64,000 nt of DNA from Candidatus Hydrogenedentota bacterium (GCA_029565395.1 JAKQOG010000265.1:1-64000), one strand, 5' to 3'. Shown: positions 49,001 to 57,389, numbered from the stretch's first letter. Notes: generated from the letters alone by a model not told the origin. A program made the numbers and translations.

Positions 49001-49601
49001 CAATATCCAAGCAGAGAGAAGAGTCCGTTCTCGTGCCGCCCGTTATTATTGTCATCCCGTTCAAATCAATTTGACTGCCTGCCCCATCGGCTTTAATTTC
49101 TATATGCGCATCACCGGTATGGGTGTATTGCGTGGCATTGGGGACATTGATATGGCCGCCTGACGTTGCATAGAGGCAACCACTGTCAAGCATGGCCGAT
49201 CCATTTGCGTTAAACGATGCAGAGGCGCCAGAAGCACGCAGGGCTGCTCCATAGGCCATAGTCAGAGCCCCATTTAGTTGTGATGCAGCTTTTATCGTTA
49301 AGCTAATTCCTGCGGAAAATGTCATGTTTTCCTGGCATTGAAGGCTGTTTATTACGGTTGTCACATTCATAGAAATCGTGATGGCAGAACCCATGTTAAT
49401 GATGACATCATCATTGGTTCCTGGTAACACATCACCCGTCCAGTTAGCTGCCTGACCCCAGGAAGTTCCGTCTCCCCCGCCATCCCAGGTGATTGTGGCG
49501 GCTTGCCCTGATGAGTGGAACACCATACAAATTCCAATCAACAGGAGCGCTGCTCTCAAAAACCTTCCTTTTAACATCACTTTAAAGGACATTTGACTCA
49601 T
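43047..49601 (-). CDS. Giant surface protein: beta-helix, legumain-like protease, dockerin, cohesin
   Basis: A 2,184-residue exported protein. After a signal peptide (about 1-34), residues about 35-780 are solenoid repeats with 'IDLSSL', 'GGSIPL' and 'LPNV' phrases, a likely parallel beta-helix. Ig-like domains follow. Residues about 1225-1470 are a C13/caspase-like domain with catalytic His in 'VLIDHGAEDAF' and Cys in 'VVGACHSGSF'. Next come a carboxypeptidase-regulatory-like Ig domain ('GRVTDEVTGSGIAGVTV'), a dockerin-like pair ('VSGDGITGTLDG', 'VSGDGAVRTDDA'), a cohesin-like domain (about 1922-2047), a Glu-Gly linker and a C-terminal Cys-x-Cys, hydrophobic helix and 'RRAYKP' tail. GAGGAG precedes ATG 49601. 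It is translationally coupled to the cohesin gene. Confidence 0.9.
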   Translation of the reverse strand: MSQMSFKVMLKGRFLRAALLLIGICMVFHSSGQAATITWDGGGDGTSWGQAANWTGDVLPGTNDDVIINMGSAITISMNVTTVINSLQCQENMTFSAGISLTIKAASQLNGALTMAYGAALRASGASASFNANGSAMLDSGCLYATSGGHINVPNATQYTHTGDAHIEIKADGAGSQIDLNGMTIITGGTRTDSSLCLDIVAANGGVIHFPALTEIRKRTSVSATGTGSQIDMPALVQTDGTSGGDYYPLQFVVHDHGSLVMPSLATVLVTSIYVYDGITLDLSSVQTYDAKNGSWNAIVVHGVNSRLILSGMQVLKGSTRGIDELATGITASYGGYIDLSGLTTMRYNLALLATDANSVIDLSSLPAIDGSGTYWKNPMRLTVQNGGEILLPNVISALDTSFFAYGGSIFDLQALQTYSTTTSSLTYIKVQGMGSKLDFSGLKSLMGQTRGDNTSDYASTRISAIEDGILDFSSIETIKNSVTLTATSGGSIPLTALTRTEVSAGYFGPLVLSFTISDHGSISMPNLLTAIDTNFYAHDGLEFDLGSVQTLARSLAPVNVVAEKSGTKIDLSSVTVTSGSLVITAKDGGLVDLSQLQTFSSSSITATGVNSTINLSSLATWYGPSFLTVKNGGKVYLDSEGSNLTSCTIQLDTQASDAGVIVTGPFTLDANSTIKGRGEIQGNLLCQGTITAGDSTAYGTLTVSGNCSLAATSKLNIGIAGRTAGFQYNQLMISGLATLSGTLALTFNNGFVPLVDDRFDVVFYGNNSGQFTALTGIDLGGGRTLKAIYRPNRLVLGERAGLITPAIPVLTTPRNVPLTYDLTPHKGYAAQPSWSIAPDNTTLYIATIDVNQLLTITPKHNEHGTAAPTLTLTDLSDGYSDVQDLDLTVQLILPTPPIPYIFPAGNPMDTDNLVCGLQPGTVGPGCSAQYRYTWTNSLDPACGTECPTLSPKTIVNGPKPDVVDILDASNTSPHEIWTCTVHTYDGQYYSTSGGVAQSGVIQALNDSTLTLNAAPASITLGSYVTLSGGITPVVGTVPVLFDDTEGPEGSAGTKPQTINTNANSAFSFTFLPDQAGSWAFAAKWLGDRLNFGDSDAAGVTVLQAQPTLSVSLSASAIGVGESVTATAVLSASLPDGLKPLLSGLPVQLFMRQPDGTPAGPVLGTTDAVGVATFEPSAFVAAGVSFTQPGTWQFLAEFAGDNNFLRTTSSNYDAPETPRLTVKDGAGYAVVCVGALNDELKAGLGEGQKEHTKTADFVYRSLRERGFATDDIYYLREGPVQPAADIYVSDTTPSQGDVQAAIEEWALGKMNAAPGPLYVVLIDHGAEDAFYVYSGSYNETRQITPLELDSYLDTLQGGLAGSAVDEDLVVVVGACHSGSFVDEASGEHRIILTSTAPEEISHRGVKNPLNVNDVRDGEPFVTELFRNAKLGKTLKESFELASLQIEEYTLSKTNGIGRAFEPQHPQLDDNGDGVGTARPELSVVSGHDGAYAHEVILGFGANAGEGVGWIDATRTLVVGPGEPVALYARATEVGGDYPAWVEVKTPLYDGAEAADPSLPEYQQVLNLPQFDYEPGISDLSQGIYRWSQFGTAFDTPGTYQVYYYIKTELPGGKEETSAHLLTTVYRLLEGNQPPSAVELTYPEDGAEVPTYSFFAWTESVDPEGDSVKYRVEFASDVDFTQDLVVKPDVVGTFTQVEGLPDGVTRYWRVIPVDQYGASPAVNEVRTVDLDNNNPSVPGWVTGRVTDEVTGSGIAGVTVRCKLNSVLKGTTVTDSRGDYFRGMLGAGYYTVEAEKAGYVSQSKSAPVYENEETGVDFALRPENAPFKWGEVSGDGITGTLDGSLIQQWVIGLVESFPVAPEVTYPQYPPQADVSGDGAVRTDDAYELLRWKVRLISALPADTNGDGYGPEAKAAPAKISLEQTTRQISIPTDLTVDPGEEIDAGVWLDDGTDLHDYYFNITYDAAVLEYVSTSNGTLTASWAAPLVNAQPGQLRMNGYDVQEPSGAGTVVVLRFRALAGTEGQSSALHFDAAELNGTHLPSTATDGIVTVSGGLPSEGSPSEGSLEGEGSIEGMPEEGQAEGNAEGEVEGLPSEGSPEEGEGLEEGQAEGGIEGELTEGAEGEIFEGVTEGYVEGEQEGEDPLPFSCQCNKNGFSLKNLQRLLGDFFIGFLSVMVLLAWRRAYKP
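43190..43440 (-). repeat. Glu-Gly-rich linker repeat near the C-terminus
   Basis: Irregular repeats encoding 'EGSPSEGS', 'EGEVEG' and similar phrases between the cohesin-like domain and the membrane tail of the 2,184-residue protein. They likely form a flexible spacer through or away from the cell envelope. Confidence 0.88.
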
Positions 49602-50575
49602 TATCGATTCTCCTCAGCGGATTTTACTCGTCTATGCAAAACTCGATTGAAAGAAGGATGGATTTCCCATTGAAAACGAGAGAGCGTCAGAATAACTCCT
49701 ATCATGACGATTAATGTATAAGGATACACAGGCATAGGGTTCGGATTAACGACTTCGATTTGGCATTCCGAGCCGGCGGCGGCGATGGCGCCGTCGTTGA
49801 GTTCCGTCGCGGAGAAGGTTAAGAAGGTTTCGGAATCGAAGGGGGTTTCGGGGTTGATGCGGAAGTGTAACGTGAGCAGGGTGGGTGAACCACTAAGGGT
49901 TTGGATACCCTGTCCCGCAATCACTAACCGGTTGGGCAGGGGATTCACCAACGTGGTCCACGGCCCCGGCACCTGAAAATCCGTATTCACATAATCCAGA
50001 ATAGTGCCGTCATAGGGCAATTCGAGGAAGAAACCTTGCACGCCGGTGGCATCATCGAGGGAGACGGGAACTTCAATCGTTTCACCGGGACCCGCCTGGA
50101 TTGTCTCCGGTATGGATACGATGACGATGCGCCGAACCGTTATTGTGCCGCTTTGCGTGCTGACGGGGATAGCCCCATCATTCAGTTCCGCCACCTTAAA
50201 ACTCAGAAGGGCCACATGCCCATTCGGGGTATCCGTCCGCATGTGAAAACGCACATACAGCAGCGTGCCAGTGCCATTGACCGGCGCGGCCCCCAGTCCT
50301 CCAACGTAACAGCGCCCCACAATACCGCTGCCCTGCGGTTCCGCCCATCCTGAGGTAAGTGCGCCCCGCCGCACCCCCACAAAGTCCATCAGCGCGGAAT
50401 ACCGCATCTCAAAGTAATACCCCAAAAGACCCGCCACATTGGTTATCGTCACGGGAATCTCAAAATTATCCCCAGGCACAACAATAGTATCCGCCGGCAC
50501 ACCTACTGTAACCGCAGCCCCGGCCATCGGCATACACACCAACCCTGCCGCTATGAGTGCCAAGAAGAAGCGCAT
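49601..50575 (-). CDS. Membrane-anchored protein with two cohesin-like domains
   Basis: A 324-residue exported protein starting at ATG 50575 (GGGGAAGG just upstream) with a signal peptide 'FFLALIAAGLVCMPMAGAA'. Two cohesin-type beta-sandwich domains follow (about 20-150 and 155-280), each with 'VPGDNFEIPVTITNVAGLLG' or 'GPGETIEVPVSLDDATGVQG' at the start and 'AELNDGAI' near the end. A C-terminal transmembrane helix ('LIVMIGVILTLS') and a basic tail anchor it. Cohesins bind dockerins; dockerin-like heads occur in neighbouring proteins, so this may be a local scaffold. The stop TAA overlaps the ATG of the next gene by one base. Confidence 0.87.
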   Translation of the reverse strand: MRFFLALIAAGLVCMPMAGAAVTVGVPADTIVVPGDNFEIPVTITNVAGLLGYYFEMRYSALMDFVGVRRGALTSGWAEPQGSGIVGRCYVGGLGAAPVNGTGTLLYVRFHMRTDTPNGHVALLSFKVAELNDGAIPVSTQSGTITVRRIVIVSIPETIQAGPGETIEVPVSLDDATGVQGFFLELPYDGTILDYVNTDFQVPGPWTTLVNPLPNRLVIAGQGIQTLSGSPTLLTLHFRINPETPFDSETFLTFSATELNDGAIAAAGSECQIEVVNPNPMPVYPYTLIVMIGVILTLSRFQWEIHPSFNRVLHRRVKSAEENR

Positions 50576-50593
50576 AACCTTCCCCAGTTTCAC

Positions 50594-51004
50594 CCGGTTT
50601 TATGAAAGTATACCCATTAAATCACTCAAAATACAACTTGTGAACCCGTTCGAATGTTCATTAAATATCCACATTCTGAGGGTTCCCGGCTTGGCCCATG
50701 TGTGCTTCGTGCAGAAATCGCGAACGCTTAGTAAAAACGGCAGGGCTATCGCAGTATTGGACAATTTGGAGGCGTTGGAGGCCGAGGATGTGACAAAAAA
50801 AGTTATATTTGAAGCAAAGAAATGGCCGCCCATAGTGTACGGTGTTTGTAACCCCATCCACATTCTCGGATTTCGAGATAAGTTCTTGTATAACAATATA
50901 TTGCGATTTATTCCCATCTAAATTGGGAAATGGTTTGCCGAATTACTATCTCTGAAAGCATGAGATAACAACTCGCTTGACTTTTTTCGCCCTGCGGCAT
51001 GGAT
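50594..51004. other. Intergenic region holding HTH element B
   Basis: About 410 bp between two surface-protein genes. A + strand frame through 50640-50820 reads as possible decayed coding sequence and continues into the element at 50822-50962. No terminator or RNA was recognised. Confidence 0.6.
50822..50962 (+). pseudogene. ParB-type HTH element, copy B (truncated remnant)
   Basis: The leader ORF at 50822-50851 reads MAAHSVRCL then TAA, almost identical to copies D and E. The overlapping frame then gives 'VYGVCNPIHILGFRDKFLYN' and 'RFIPI', a stop at about 50921, then 'IGKWFAELLSLKA' and another stop. The helix-turn-helix half is missing, so the copy is dead although its leader is well preserved. 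Confidence 0.75.
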
Positions 51005-53509
51005 TTACAGCGTAAACGTCAGGCTGGTGGCCTGGGTTCCACCGCTGTAAGAGCCTCCTGCGCGGATTCCATCGGTATTGGTTCCTCCGGTATACGTCCC
51101 GCCGAAGTACACTTTGTAAGTGATTCCTGCCACAAAGGCCGGGCTCGAAACAATGATGCATTCGTATTGCTTCGACGGTCCGAAAGTCACAATTTCTTGG
51201 CCAGTAGTGCTTTCGATATGGCAGAGCGTCCCGGCGTTTTTCCGGGTAAAGGTCAGCATCTTGAATTTCTGCGCCGAGGTGTTGCTGGGGGATGCGGGCA
51301 TTCCGGAACTGCCGGCCCCTACCAGCAAACCAGCATCAACAATAATGCTTGACCCGAAATCTCCGCAGTCCAGGATGCCGTTGTTGTCTGCCGTGGGCCC
51401 ATGAACGATGACTGTGCCTCCCGTCATTACGATATCGCCGTTGGAATCGAGGCCGTCGCCCTGCGCATACACCGCGAGATACCCGCCGTAAATATTCAGA
51501 CAAAATTCGCTGTCTGTGGGATTCGGCGGAGGTCCCCAAGGGTCCAACCCGCCGCTTCCATCGGCGCAATTCAACCCGTCATCGGAGGATTCAACGTGAA
51601 TGTTCCCGCCACGGATGGTAATAATAATGCTTTCAATGCCCTCATAAGATCTCAGCACGCTGATATCGCCGCCGTTAATGTCCACGGTGGCGTCACTGTG
51701 AATGCCATCATCCCCGGAGTAAATCTCAAAGTCGCCTCCGTCAATCTCGATGGCGGCCGCAGAATGAACGCCGTCGTCCGCGGAATCGATATAGAAGTCC
51801 CCGCCCAGAATCAGGACGCTGACCTCCGCCTTGAGCCCCTTCTTGGAGTAATTTTCCGCGTCGAAGACTGTCCCGGCGCCGCCTCCGGACTGGATGTTGA
51901 AGTCTCCGTTGTACACAAGCAGATAGGTTTGCGCTTGGATACCCTCCCCTTCCGCTACGATGTTGATCGTACCGCCTTCCACCGAGACAAATCCTGTCGT
52001 GGCGTCATCCGCATTGTCGGATTTGAACCCGTCGCCCTCGGCGGTCGTTACATTGATATCACCATCTTTTACGATGATATAATCTTTGCCCCGAATACCA
52101 TCATCCAACGAGTCCACCGTTATGGCGCCATTGTTGATAATAAGCCCGTCCTTGCTTGTAATGCCATCGTTATAATTGCCGTTCACCATCAACTGTCCGC
52201 TGCCGAAGGAGCAGGCCCCAGTACTGATGGTAAGATAGTCTTTGCTGAAGAGCGCCGCGTTGGGTTCCTCATTCTCCACATCATCAAAATACGTATACGT
52301 TGCCGCGTCCGTGAGCACATTACTGGTTCCGTCGGCAAGGATGATGACCGTCCGCTCTGCGTTTGCCACATAGAAAGGCGCGCTGTAAAGGCAGGTAACG
52401 TTTATCCCGTTGAAGATGAGGCGCACAACGCCCTCGTCGCTTGAATCCACAGCCACGATGATTCTGCCATTCGTCAGACTGCCGCTCAGACTATAGGTGC
52501 CAGACGATGAAATGGTCAAGACACTGCCAACGGCACTCGCACCATCTGTGTTCTCAACTATCGAATCCCCATTGAATAGTATGTATGCAACGTCCGCGCT
52601 ACTCCACGTGTAATCCGATGCCTCATAGTCGCCCAATGGGTCAAACGGCAGGTTCAGATCCTCGCCCTCGCCTTCCGCCGTGCCTTCACCTTCCTCTACG
52701 CATTCTCCTTCCTCTACGCCTTCACCCTCGCTCTGGCCTTCCACAGTGCCCTCTATGGTTCCTTCACTTCCGCCTTCGGCGGAACCTTCGGTCATGCCTT
52801 CGGCTTCACCTTCGGCTTCACCCTCCTCGACAGACCCTTCACCTTCCTCTGCGCCTTCCCCTTCAATCTGGCCTTCCACTGCGCCCTCTATAATTCCTTC
52901 ACCTCCGCCTTCGGCGGAACCTTCGGTTGTGCCTTCGGCTTGACCTTCGGCTTCACCCTCCTCAACAGACCCTTCACCTTCCTCTGCGCCTTCACCTTCC
53001 GCCACGCCTTCACCTTCCGCCACGCCTTCACCTTCCGCCACGCCTTCACCCTCGCCTTCCACCATGCCCTCGCCTTCCACCACGCCTTCACCTTCTATTA
53101 CGCCCTCTGATGTTCCCTCTCCTTCTGTGCCACATTCAAAAAGACTGCCAGAGCCTGGCGCAAAATTATCCTCAGAGCCGCACTCGGTGTGATAACTGCC
53201 TGCATTGAAAAATTGGATAATGCGCAGGAGTTCAGAAAGACTAACATGCCAATCTTGCGTCATATAATCGCTGTCGTGCGGGGGGCACGTTTGATCTCCG
53301 GATCCCGGCTCATATCCGTCTTCCGTACCCGCTTGGCAGTGATAACCACCCGCATTGTAGAACTGGATCATACGGAGCAACTCGGACAGGCTGATGTGCT
53401 GATCCGGAACGGTGTCCGCGGAATGATATTGCGCCGCCGCAACGGGCAATACAAATGCCAGGAACAAGGCAAAAATGACTAAACTGCGAATAGATATGCA
53501 GGGGAACAT
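51005..53509 (-). CDS. Secreted Cthe_2159-like carbohydrate-binding protein with dockerin-like head
   Basis: An 834-residue exported protein; ATG 53509 has AAGGGAG 6 nt upstream and the signal peptide ends 'VLPVAAAQ'. Two dockerin-like segments ('[12 protein letters not shown]', '[12 protein letters not shown]') nearly identical to those of the PKD/GLUG protein form the head. A Glu-Gly linker (about 125-280) leads to a parallel-beta-helix domain with '[20 protein letters not shown]', '[17 protein letters not shown]' and '[20 protein letters not shown]' repeats. These match the Cthe_2159 (DUF4353) family, whose founding member binds acidic polysaccharides such as polygalacturonate. It is probably a surface glycan-binding protein, possibly docked to a cohesin partner. 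Confidence 0.9.
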   Translation of the reverse strand: MFPCISIRSLVIFALFLAFVLPVAAAQYHSADTVPDQHISLSELLRMIQFYNAGGYHCQAGTEDGYEPGSGDQTCPPHDSDYMTQDWHVSLSELLRIIQFFNAGSYHTECGSEDNFAPGSGSLFECGTEGEGTSEGVIEGEGVVEGEGMVEGEGEGVAEGEGVAEGEGVAEGEGAEEGEGSVEEGEAEGQAEGTTEGSAEGGGEGIIEGAVEGQIEGEGAEEGEGSVEEGEAEGEAEGMTEGSAEGGSEGTIEGTVEGQSEGEGVEEGECVEEGEGTAEGEGEDLNLPFDPLGDYEASDYTWSSADVAYILFNGDSIVENTDGASAVGSVLTISSSGTYSLSGSLTNGRIIVAVDSSDEGVVRLIFNGINVTCLYSAPFYVANAERTVIILADGTSNVLTDAATYTYFDDVENEEPNAALFSKDYLTISTGACSFGSGQLMVNGNYNDGITSKDGLIINNGAITVDSLDDGIRGKDYIIVKDGDINVTTAEGDGFKSDNADDATTGFVSVEGGTINIVAEGEGIQAQTYLLVYNGDFNIQSGGGAGTVFDAENYSKKGLKAEVSVLILGGDFYIDSADDGVHSAAAIEIDGGDFEIYSGDDGIHSDATVDINGGDISVLRSYEGIESIIITIRGGNIHVESSDDGLNCADGSGGLDPWGPPPNPTDSEFCLNIYGGYLAVYAQGDGLDSNGDIVMTGGTVIVHGPTADNNGILDCGDFGSSIIVDAGLLVGAGSSGMPASPSNTSAQKFKMLTFTRKNAGTLCHIESTTGQEIVTFGPSKQYECIIVSSPAFVAGITYKVYFGGTYTGGTNTDGIRAGGSYSGGTQATSLTFTL
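52655..53125 (-). repeat. Long Glu-Gly-rich linker repeat
   Basis: About 470 bp of degenerate repeats encoding E-G-E-G-x-x-E-G phrases, including a roughly 150-bp unit ('[14 protein letters not shown]' followed by 'EGSAEGG') present twice. It is the longest such linker in the window and a probable site of copy-number change. Confidence 0.9.
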
Positions 53510-53695
53510 AATAGACTCCCTTCTTCTCGAACCAGCCCGCCAATGTGCGTGACTAGTTCCTGTATGTTTGGGTACTCCATCACTTTTCCTTAAAGTAACG
53601 TAGACTCCAGCTTCTGCGAAGAACTAAGAGAAGTTCTCTCCCGGGCTGTTGTAAGTGGCTTCTGCATAAAGCTACCTTCCTTGCGTGAAGCTACC

Positions 53696-53935
53696 ATGTA
53701 CAAAAGGATTAAGTTTTTGTAATCTTTCGCCCAGATTGCCGAGTGGGTAAACGAGCTTTACGAGGAAAAAACCGGCACAGCCAGTAACAAGGCTGTTACA
53801 ACCGCCACAGAGCTTGGCATCTCCCGGACGCGGACAATTCAGTTCCTCAATCTGATACGGATTCCTGCCGATTTGCGGACACGGCTTAGGGAGATGCCGG
53901 ACCTGACAGAGGCGAGGTTGCGGTCAATAGTCTAG
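53696..53935 (+). pseudogene. ParB-type HTH element, copy C (diverged, one stop codon)
   Basis: From ATG 53696 the frame reads MYKRIKFL, a TAA stop at 53720-53722, then 'SFAQIAEWVNELYEEKTG', 'ATELGISRTRTIQFLNLIRI' and 'LREMPDLTEARLRSIV' to TAG at 53935. The second part aligns well with copies D and E (QIGEW, GMSRTR, LREMPDLNE). It lacks the nine-codon leader. It is either an inactivated copy or a gene with an unrecognised start after the stop. Confidence 0.68.
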
Positions 53936-54144
53936 ATGAGCCCGGCAAGTATCGGGGCCGCAGTCGGTCGGGTTATCGGGAGTTCGGTAGCCATGGCAAA
54001 TGCCGGGGAAGACGGCTTCAGAGGATGTTCGGCGCTGGTGATGGCGATAGATTGCGTTGAAAAGCCTTTTGCATGGACCCGGTGGTGTAGTATTATTCTT
54101 TTGCGACAACCGAAGATTAACATCGTTTACCATGCCCTGTGCGC

Positions 54145-54180
54145 CGGACCATTCAGTCTTATTCGGAATTGAATGGTCCG
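54145..54180 (+). repeat. Perfect 11-bp inverted repeat upstream of the CPBP-like gene
   Basis: CGGACCATTCA (54145-54155) and TGAATGGTCCG (54170-54180) are exact reverse complements around a 14-base loop. There is no following U-run, so it is more likely an operator or mobile-element end than an intrinsic terminator. The rest of 53510-54312 holds HTH copy C and nothing else recognisable. Confidence 0.7.
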
Positions 54181-54312
54181 CAAAGGGGCCAAATTCAGAC
54201 CGACATTGGCCGGTCTAAGGTCAAATGGATTTGGCTAGGAAGACATCCGTGAGAAAAAAAGTATGGATTGAGCCGCGTGGAATCGCAAAAATTGCCGGAT
54301 GGAGACCGTACC

Positions 54313-54972
54313 GTGAATGACAATATAGCGGCAAGGATTGACTGGCGCGATATCAAGGCAGGGCTGGTGATTGGCCTCCTGTATGCAATCCTACTGGTGC
54401 TAAAAATGAAGGCGCCGGAATGGAGGGTGGGCGTATCGGCGGCGAATGTGCCGTTCATTCTCACCGTGGCGTACATTATTTGGCGTGGGCGACGGGAACC
54501 AGAGAAATTGGACACGTGGGGGCTGACGACACCCGTCACAGGGATGGCGGTGCTGGTCATGGCGGTGTTCCTGGGAATGACAGCGGCACTCTTGGGAACA
54601 ACGGGACTCCTGCTCGGCGGGAAACCGGACTTTGAGCCGCAGTATGTGTTCCGCATGGTCGATTATATCATAGGCGCGTTTCCGCAACAGTTCTTCCTGT
54701 GTTCGGTCGGACTGGCAAGTCTGGCAACCTTGCCGGTGTTACGCGGGTCATGGCGATTGCCGTTGGCGGTTGGTATGTGCTTTGGTGTCGCGCACTTCTG
54801 GACGCCAGTACATTTTCCCGGTTCGGTTCTCCCGTTGCAGGTCGTGGCTACAGCACCCATGGGTTTCTTCGCGGCCTGGTATTTTCTCCGTTTCCGAAAC
54901 ATCCTGCCACTGACCATCTTCCACGCCATCGCCTACGTGCTGTATTCACAATGGGTGGTACACTTGCTGTGA
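54313..54972 (+). CDS. CPBP-family membrane protein lacking the catalytic motif
   Basis: A 219-residue polytopic membrane protein. GTG 54313 is chosen as start, with GGAG 8 nt upstream, over a TTG at 54268. Hydrophobic helices include 'LVIGLLYAILLVL' and 'VLVMAVFLGMTAALLG'. The arrangement 'FPQQFFLCSVGL', 'CFGVAHFWTP' and 'FHAIAYVLY' matches motifs 1-3 of CPBP/ABI intramembrane proteases, but the catalytic Glu-Glu of motif 1 is Gln-Gln and there is no Arg. It is therefore probably a non-proteolytic homologue. It lies about 90 bp upstream of the GxGYxYP-type gene on the same strand. Confidence 0.75.
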   Translation: MNDNIAARIDWRDIKAGLVIGLLYAILLVLKMKAPEWRVGVSAANVPFILTVAYIIWRGRREPEKLDTWGLTTPVTGMAVLVMAVFLGMTAALLGTTGLLLGGKPDFEPQYVFRMVDYIIGAFPQQFFLCSVGLASLATLPVLRGSWRLPLAVGMCFGVAHFWTPVHFPGSVLPLQVVATAPMGFFAAWYFLRFRNILPLTIFHAIAYVLYSQWVVHLL

Positions 54973-55063
54973 GACGCGGCATCTCGTGAGTAGAATCCCT
55001 GTAAACGCCGCTCGATGAACTTCTCAGCAAGAACAGAAATACGGACCTTTGAGAAAGAAGAAC

Positions 55064-57169
55064 ATGACGAAATTAACAGAAAACACCGTGGTGTCTATGT
55101 CAATTACCGTTGTAGCCGTACTTTTCTTAGGTATGGCGTTTGCAAGCGCGACAGCCCTGCCGGCACCCGATTTTAGTTCAGTTCATCCACCATACAGTAC
55201 AGGTGTATCCGCTGATACAGTTCCACTGCCCGGGGAAGGGCCGCTATTAACGCTGGTGCATATTGACCCGGAAACAGCCCCCGCTGTAAAGATTGCGGTT
55301 CAGGCGTGCGCCGGATTGTGCAATCGAAAACGCGGCGGGTCCGTTTTTACGCACATGGACCACAAGGACCTTCAATGGATAGAAGAACTCGCGTTACAAC
55401 CGGATAGAACACTAACTGCCGGTGAATTTCTGGATGCCTGTAAGGCGGAGTTTCCCCGGTGGGTAAAGTACTCCTATGACAAGCAGCGGGCGTTACTTCC
55501 CAATATCCTCACGGTTGGCGCGGTCCTCGAAGCCATACCGATTGCCGAGGAAATGAATATCCAATGGGGCAAGCTTGTATTCGACGCAACGGCAGAGTTC
55601 AGGGAGCGTGACACGCCTTATCTCGCGACAAAGTATGTGTATGAGAACTATGTAAACGACACGACTGGACTCGCCATGCTCAACCCAGGCTATAAGGTAG
55701 ACGCCAGAAACGTCTGGGATCCGGGTCTTAGCGGGTCCATGAATCCCTCAATGATTGATTTTGTGTTTTCAGAAAAACTATTCGTCATGTTCCTGGTGAA
55801 CGGTTGCATCACATGCACGCGCGAGCATGATCTTCTGAACGAAATTGTCAGCGTTAACCCCTGGCCCAAACCTATCGGCGTTTATGGGTACGCGAATAAT
55901 TGGATGGTATTCGGCGGATACCTTTTCGAGGCGCAGACCTTATGTGCTGCATCACGAAACATGGGTGCTATTCCAACCGAAGTCAACAACCTTTCCTTTT
56001 TTTCCACACGGCGAGAGCCGATTACCGATCCTGATGAAATACCTCAAAACAAGTTGGAGGTTGTCCACTATGACCCCGCCAAAACCTATGTCGCCCTTAT
56101 TCTGGGTGATGGGGACAATATCGCTTTTATGATGGGAATGCGCATCGAGTGGTTTCGCCAACGGGCCGCGGCGTGTCGTGCTGGTGATGATTCCTGCCCG
56201 CCGCTTACCTGGACCATCTCGCCGCACCTTGCCCGCATCGCACCGGATGTTCTTACATGGTACTACAAAATGAGCCGTGACACTGGAAACGATTACTTCA
56301 TGCTCCCGCCCAGTGGCCATTTGTATGCGTATCCATCCTCCTTGGAAAGCACAACCATGCAGGACAAGTTCGTCGTTGCCACGGAACAGGATGCCCGCCT
56401 GATCGGCTCCAACAGTACTGTTCACTGGGAGTTTTTTCATAATTGGCGATATACGGAAGATGAGTTTCTGCCAAAGTACGCAAAAGAGGGCGGAACCATC
56501 AAAGGTGTGTTTCCCGTCAATGTTCCTTATTTGTTGCCAACGGGCACATGGCTGCCCAACCAGTTCTTCAAGGTGATCGCCGGCCAGGACGGAGGAAAGG
56601 TTGTGTTGTTCAGACCCAGAGAATGGCGGGGGGTTAACGATAAGGGCGGACTCATGGAAGAGAAATTCTTCCTGAGTCCAGAAAAGATGGCGAAGGAACT
56701 GGGTTCCTATCCTCGGGGAACCGTTACGGGTATTTACATGACCAGCGACGGCGGGCTCAACCTCAACAACTCTATCATGGAACTGGTCAAAATACTCCCG
56801 GAACACGTTCGCCTTGTCAGCGCCGACACCGCCGTTCACCTTGCTCTTGAAGCGCCGCAAACGCAATACCGGCGGGAATACACTCTGCCTGCACCATTAT
56901 TCATGCTAATCAATGCGATCATTGCTTTTGTGCCCGCACTGTTCTACTTCAAGCTCCACAGATTTCTCCGGGTGGTCCTGCATCTTCTGATACCGATTCT
57001 CATTGGCTGCGTGGCGTATTGTTTTTTGGCCCCGCGAAATTTTGAAGCCTATCCATGGACACTACTGCTTATCCCTTTCTCTTCTGTGCCGGGCGTTACC
57101 GGATCCCTGCTGGGGAGTCTGGTGAGTTGGAGCGTACGAATCTGCAAGCATAGATTGGTCCGTTCCTGA
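55064..57169 (+). CDS. Exported GxGYxYP-type putative glycoside hydrolase
   Basis: A 701-residue protein with an N-terminal signal segment ('MSITVVAVLFLGMAFASATA'), start taken at ATG 55064. The central domain holds 'ALILGDGDNIAFMMGMRIEW', 'WTISPHLARIAPDVLTWYY' and 'FMLPPSGHLYAYPSS', which fits the GxGYxYP family (here G-H-L-Y-A-Y-P), a group proposed to be glycoside hydrolases. Two to three C-terminal hydrophobic helices ('LPAPLFMLINAIIAFVPALF', 'VLHLLIPILIGCVAYCF') anchor it, which is unusual for a secreted hydrolase. The substrate is unknown. Confidence 0.77.
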   Translation: MTKLTENTVVSMSITVVAVLFLGMAFASATALPAPDFSSVHPPYSTGVSADTVPLPGEGPLLTLVHIDPETAPAVKIAVQACAGLCNRKRGGSVFTHMDHKDLQWIEELALQPDRTLTAGEFLDACKAEFPRWVKYSYDKQRALLPNILTVGAVLEAIPIAEEMNIQWGKLVFDATAEFRERDTPYLATKYVYENYVNDTTGLAMLNPGYKVDARNVWDPGLSGSMNPSMIDFVFSEKLFVMFLVNGCITCTREHDLLNEIVSVNPWPKPIGVYGYANNWMVFGGYLFEAQTLCAASRNMGAIPTEVNNLSFFSTRREPITDPDEIPQNKLEVVHYDPAKTYVALILGDGDNIAFMMGMRIEWFRQRAAACRAGDDSCPPLTWTISPHLARIAPDVLTWYYKMSRDTGNDYFMLPPSGHLYAYPSSLESTTMQDKFVVATEQDARLIGSNSTVHWEFFHNWRYTEDEFLPKYAKEGGTIKGVFPVNVPYLLPTGTWLPNQFFKVIAGQDGGKVVLFRPREWRGVNDKGGLMEEKFFLSPEKMAKELGSYPRGTVTGIYMTSDGGLNLNNSIMELVKILPEHVRLVSADTAVHLALEAPQTQYRREYTLPAPLFMLINAIIAFVPALFYFKLHRFLRVVLHLLIPILIGCVAYCFLAPRNFEAYPWTLLLIPFSSVPGVTGSLLGSLVSWSVRICKHRLVRS

Positions 57170-57389
57170 TGCTTACTGAATCGCCAGCGGGAACCAGGGC
57201 CAGACTTAGGGCGTATGGCAAGGGAATTTGATCGAGGTCATGAAAGCTTTGGGTGAACTGGATTGTGTTCGGATTCTGTGTTGTGGATTGATTCCACTGA
57301 CTGGGCTTGATTGTGCAGGCATAGAGTTCGAACCCCTACCGGATAGCCAGGGAAAATCGTCGTACGTAGTTGAAAATCAAGGGGAGAAA

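Noticed and set aside
51401-52444. 347-codon open frame on the + strand
   Set aside because: It is antisense to the Cthe_2159-like beta-helix domain, whose repeats and motifs establish the minus-strand frame.
54145-54180. Intrinsic terminator
   Set aside because: The inverted repeat is perfect but is not followed by a T-run and lies upstream of a gene rather than just after one.
57320-57345. tRNA-like T-arm sequence gttcgaaccc
   Set aside because: No acceptor, D or anticodon arms could be placed around it.
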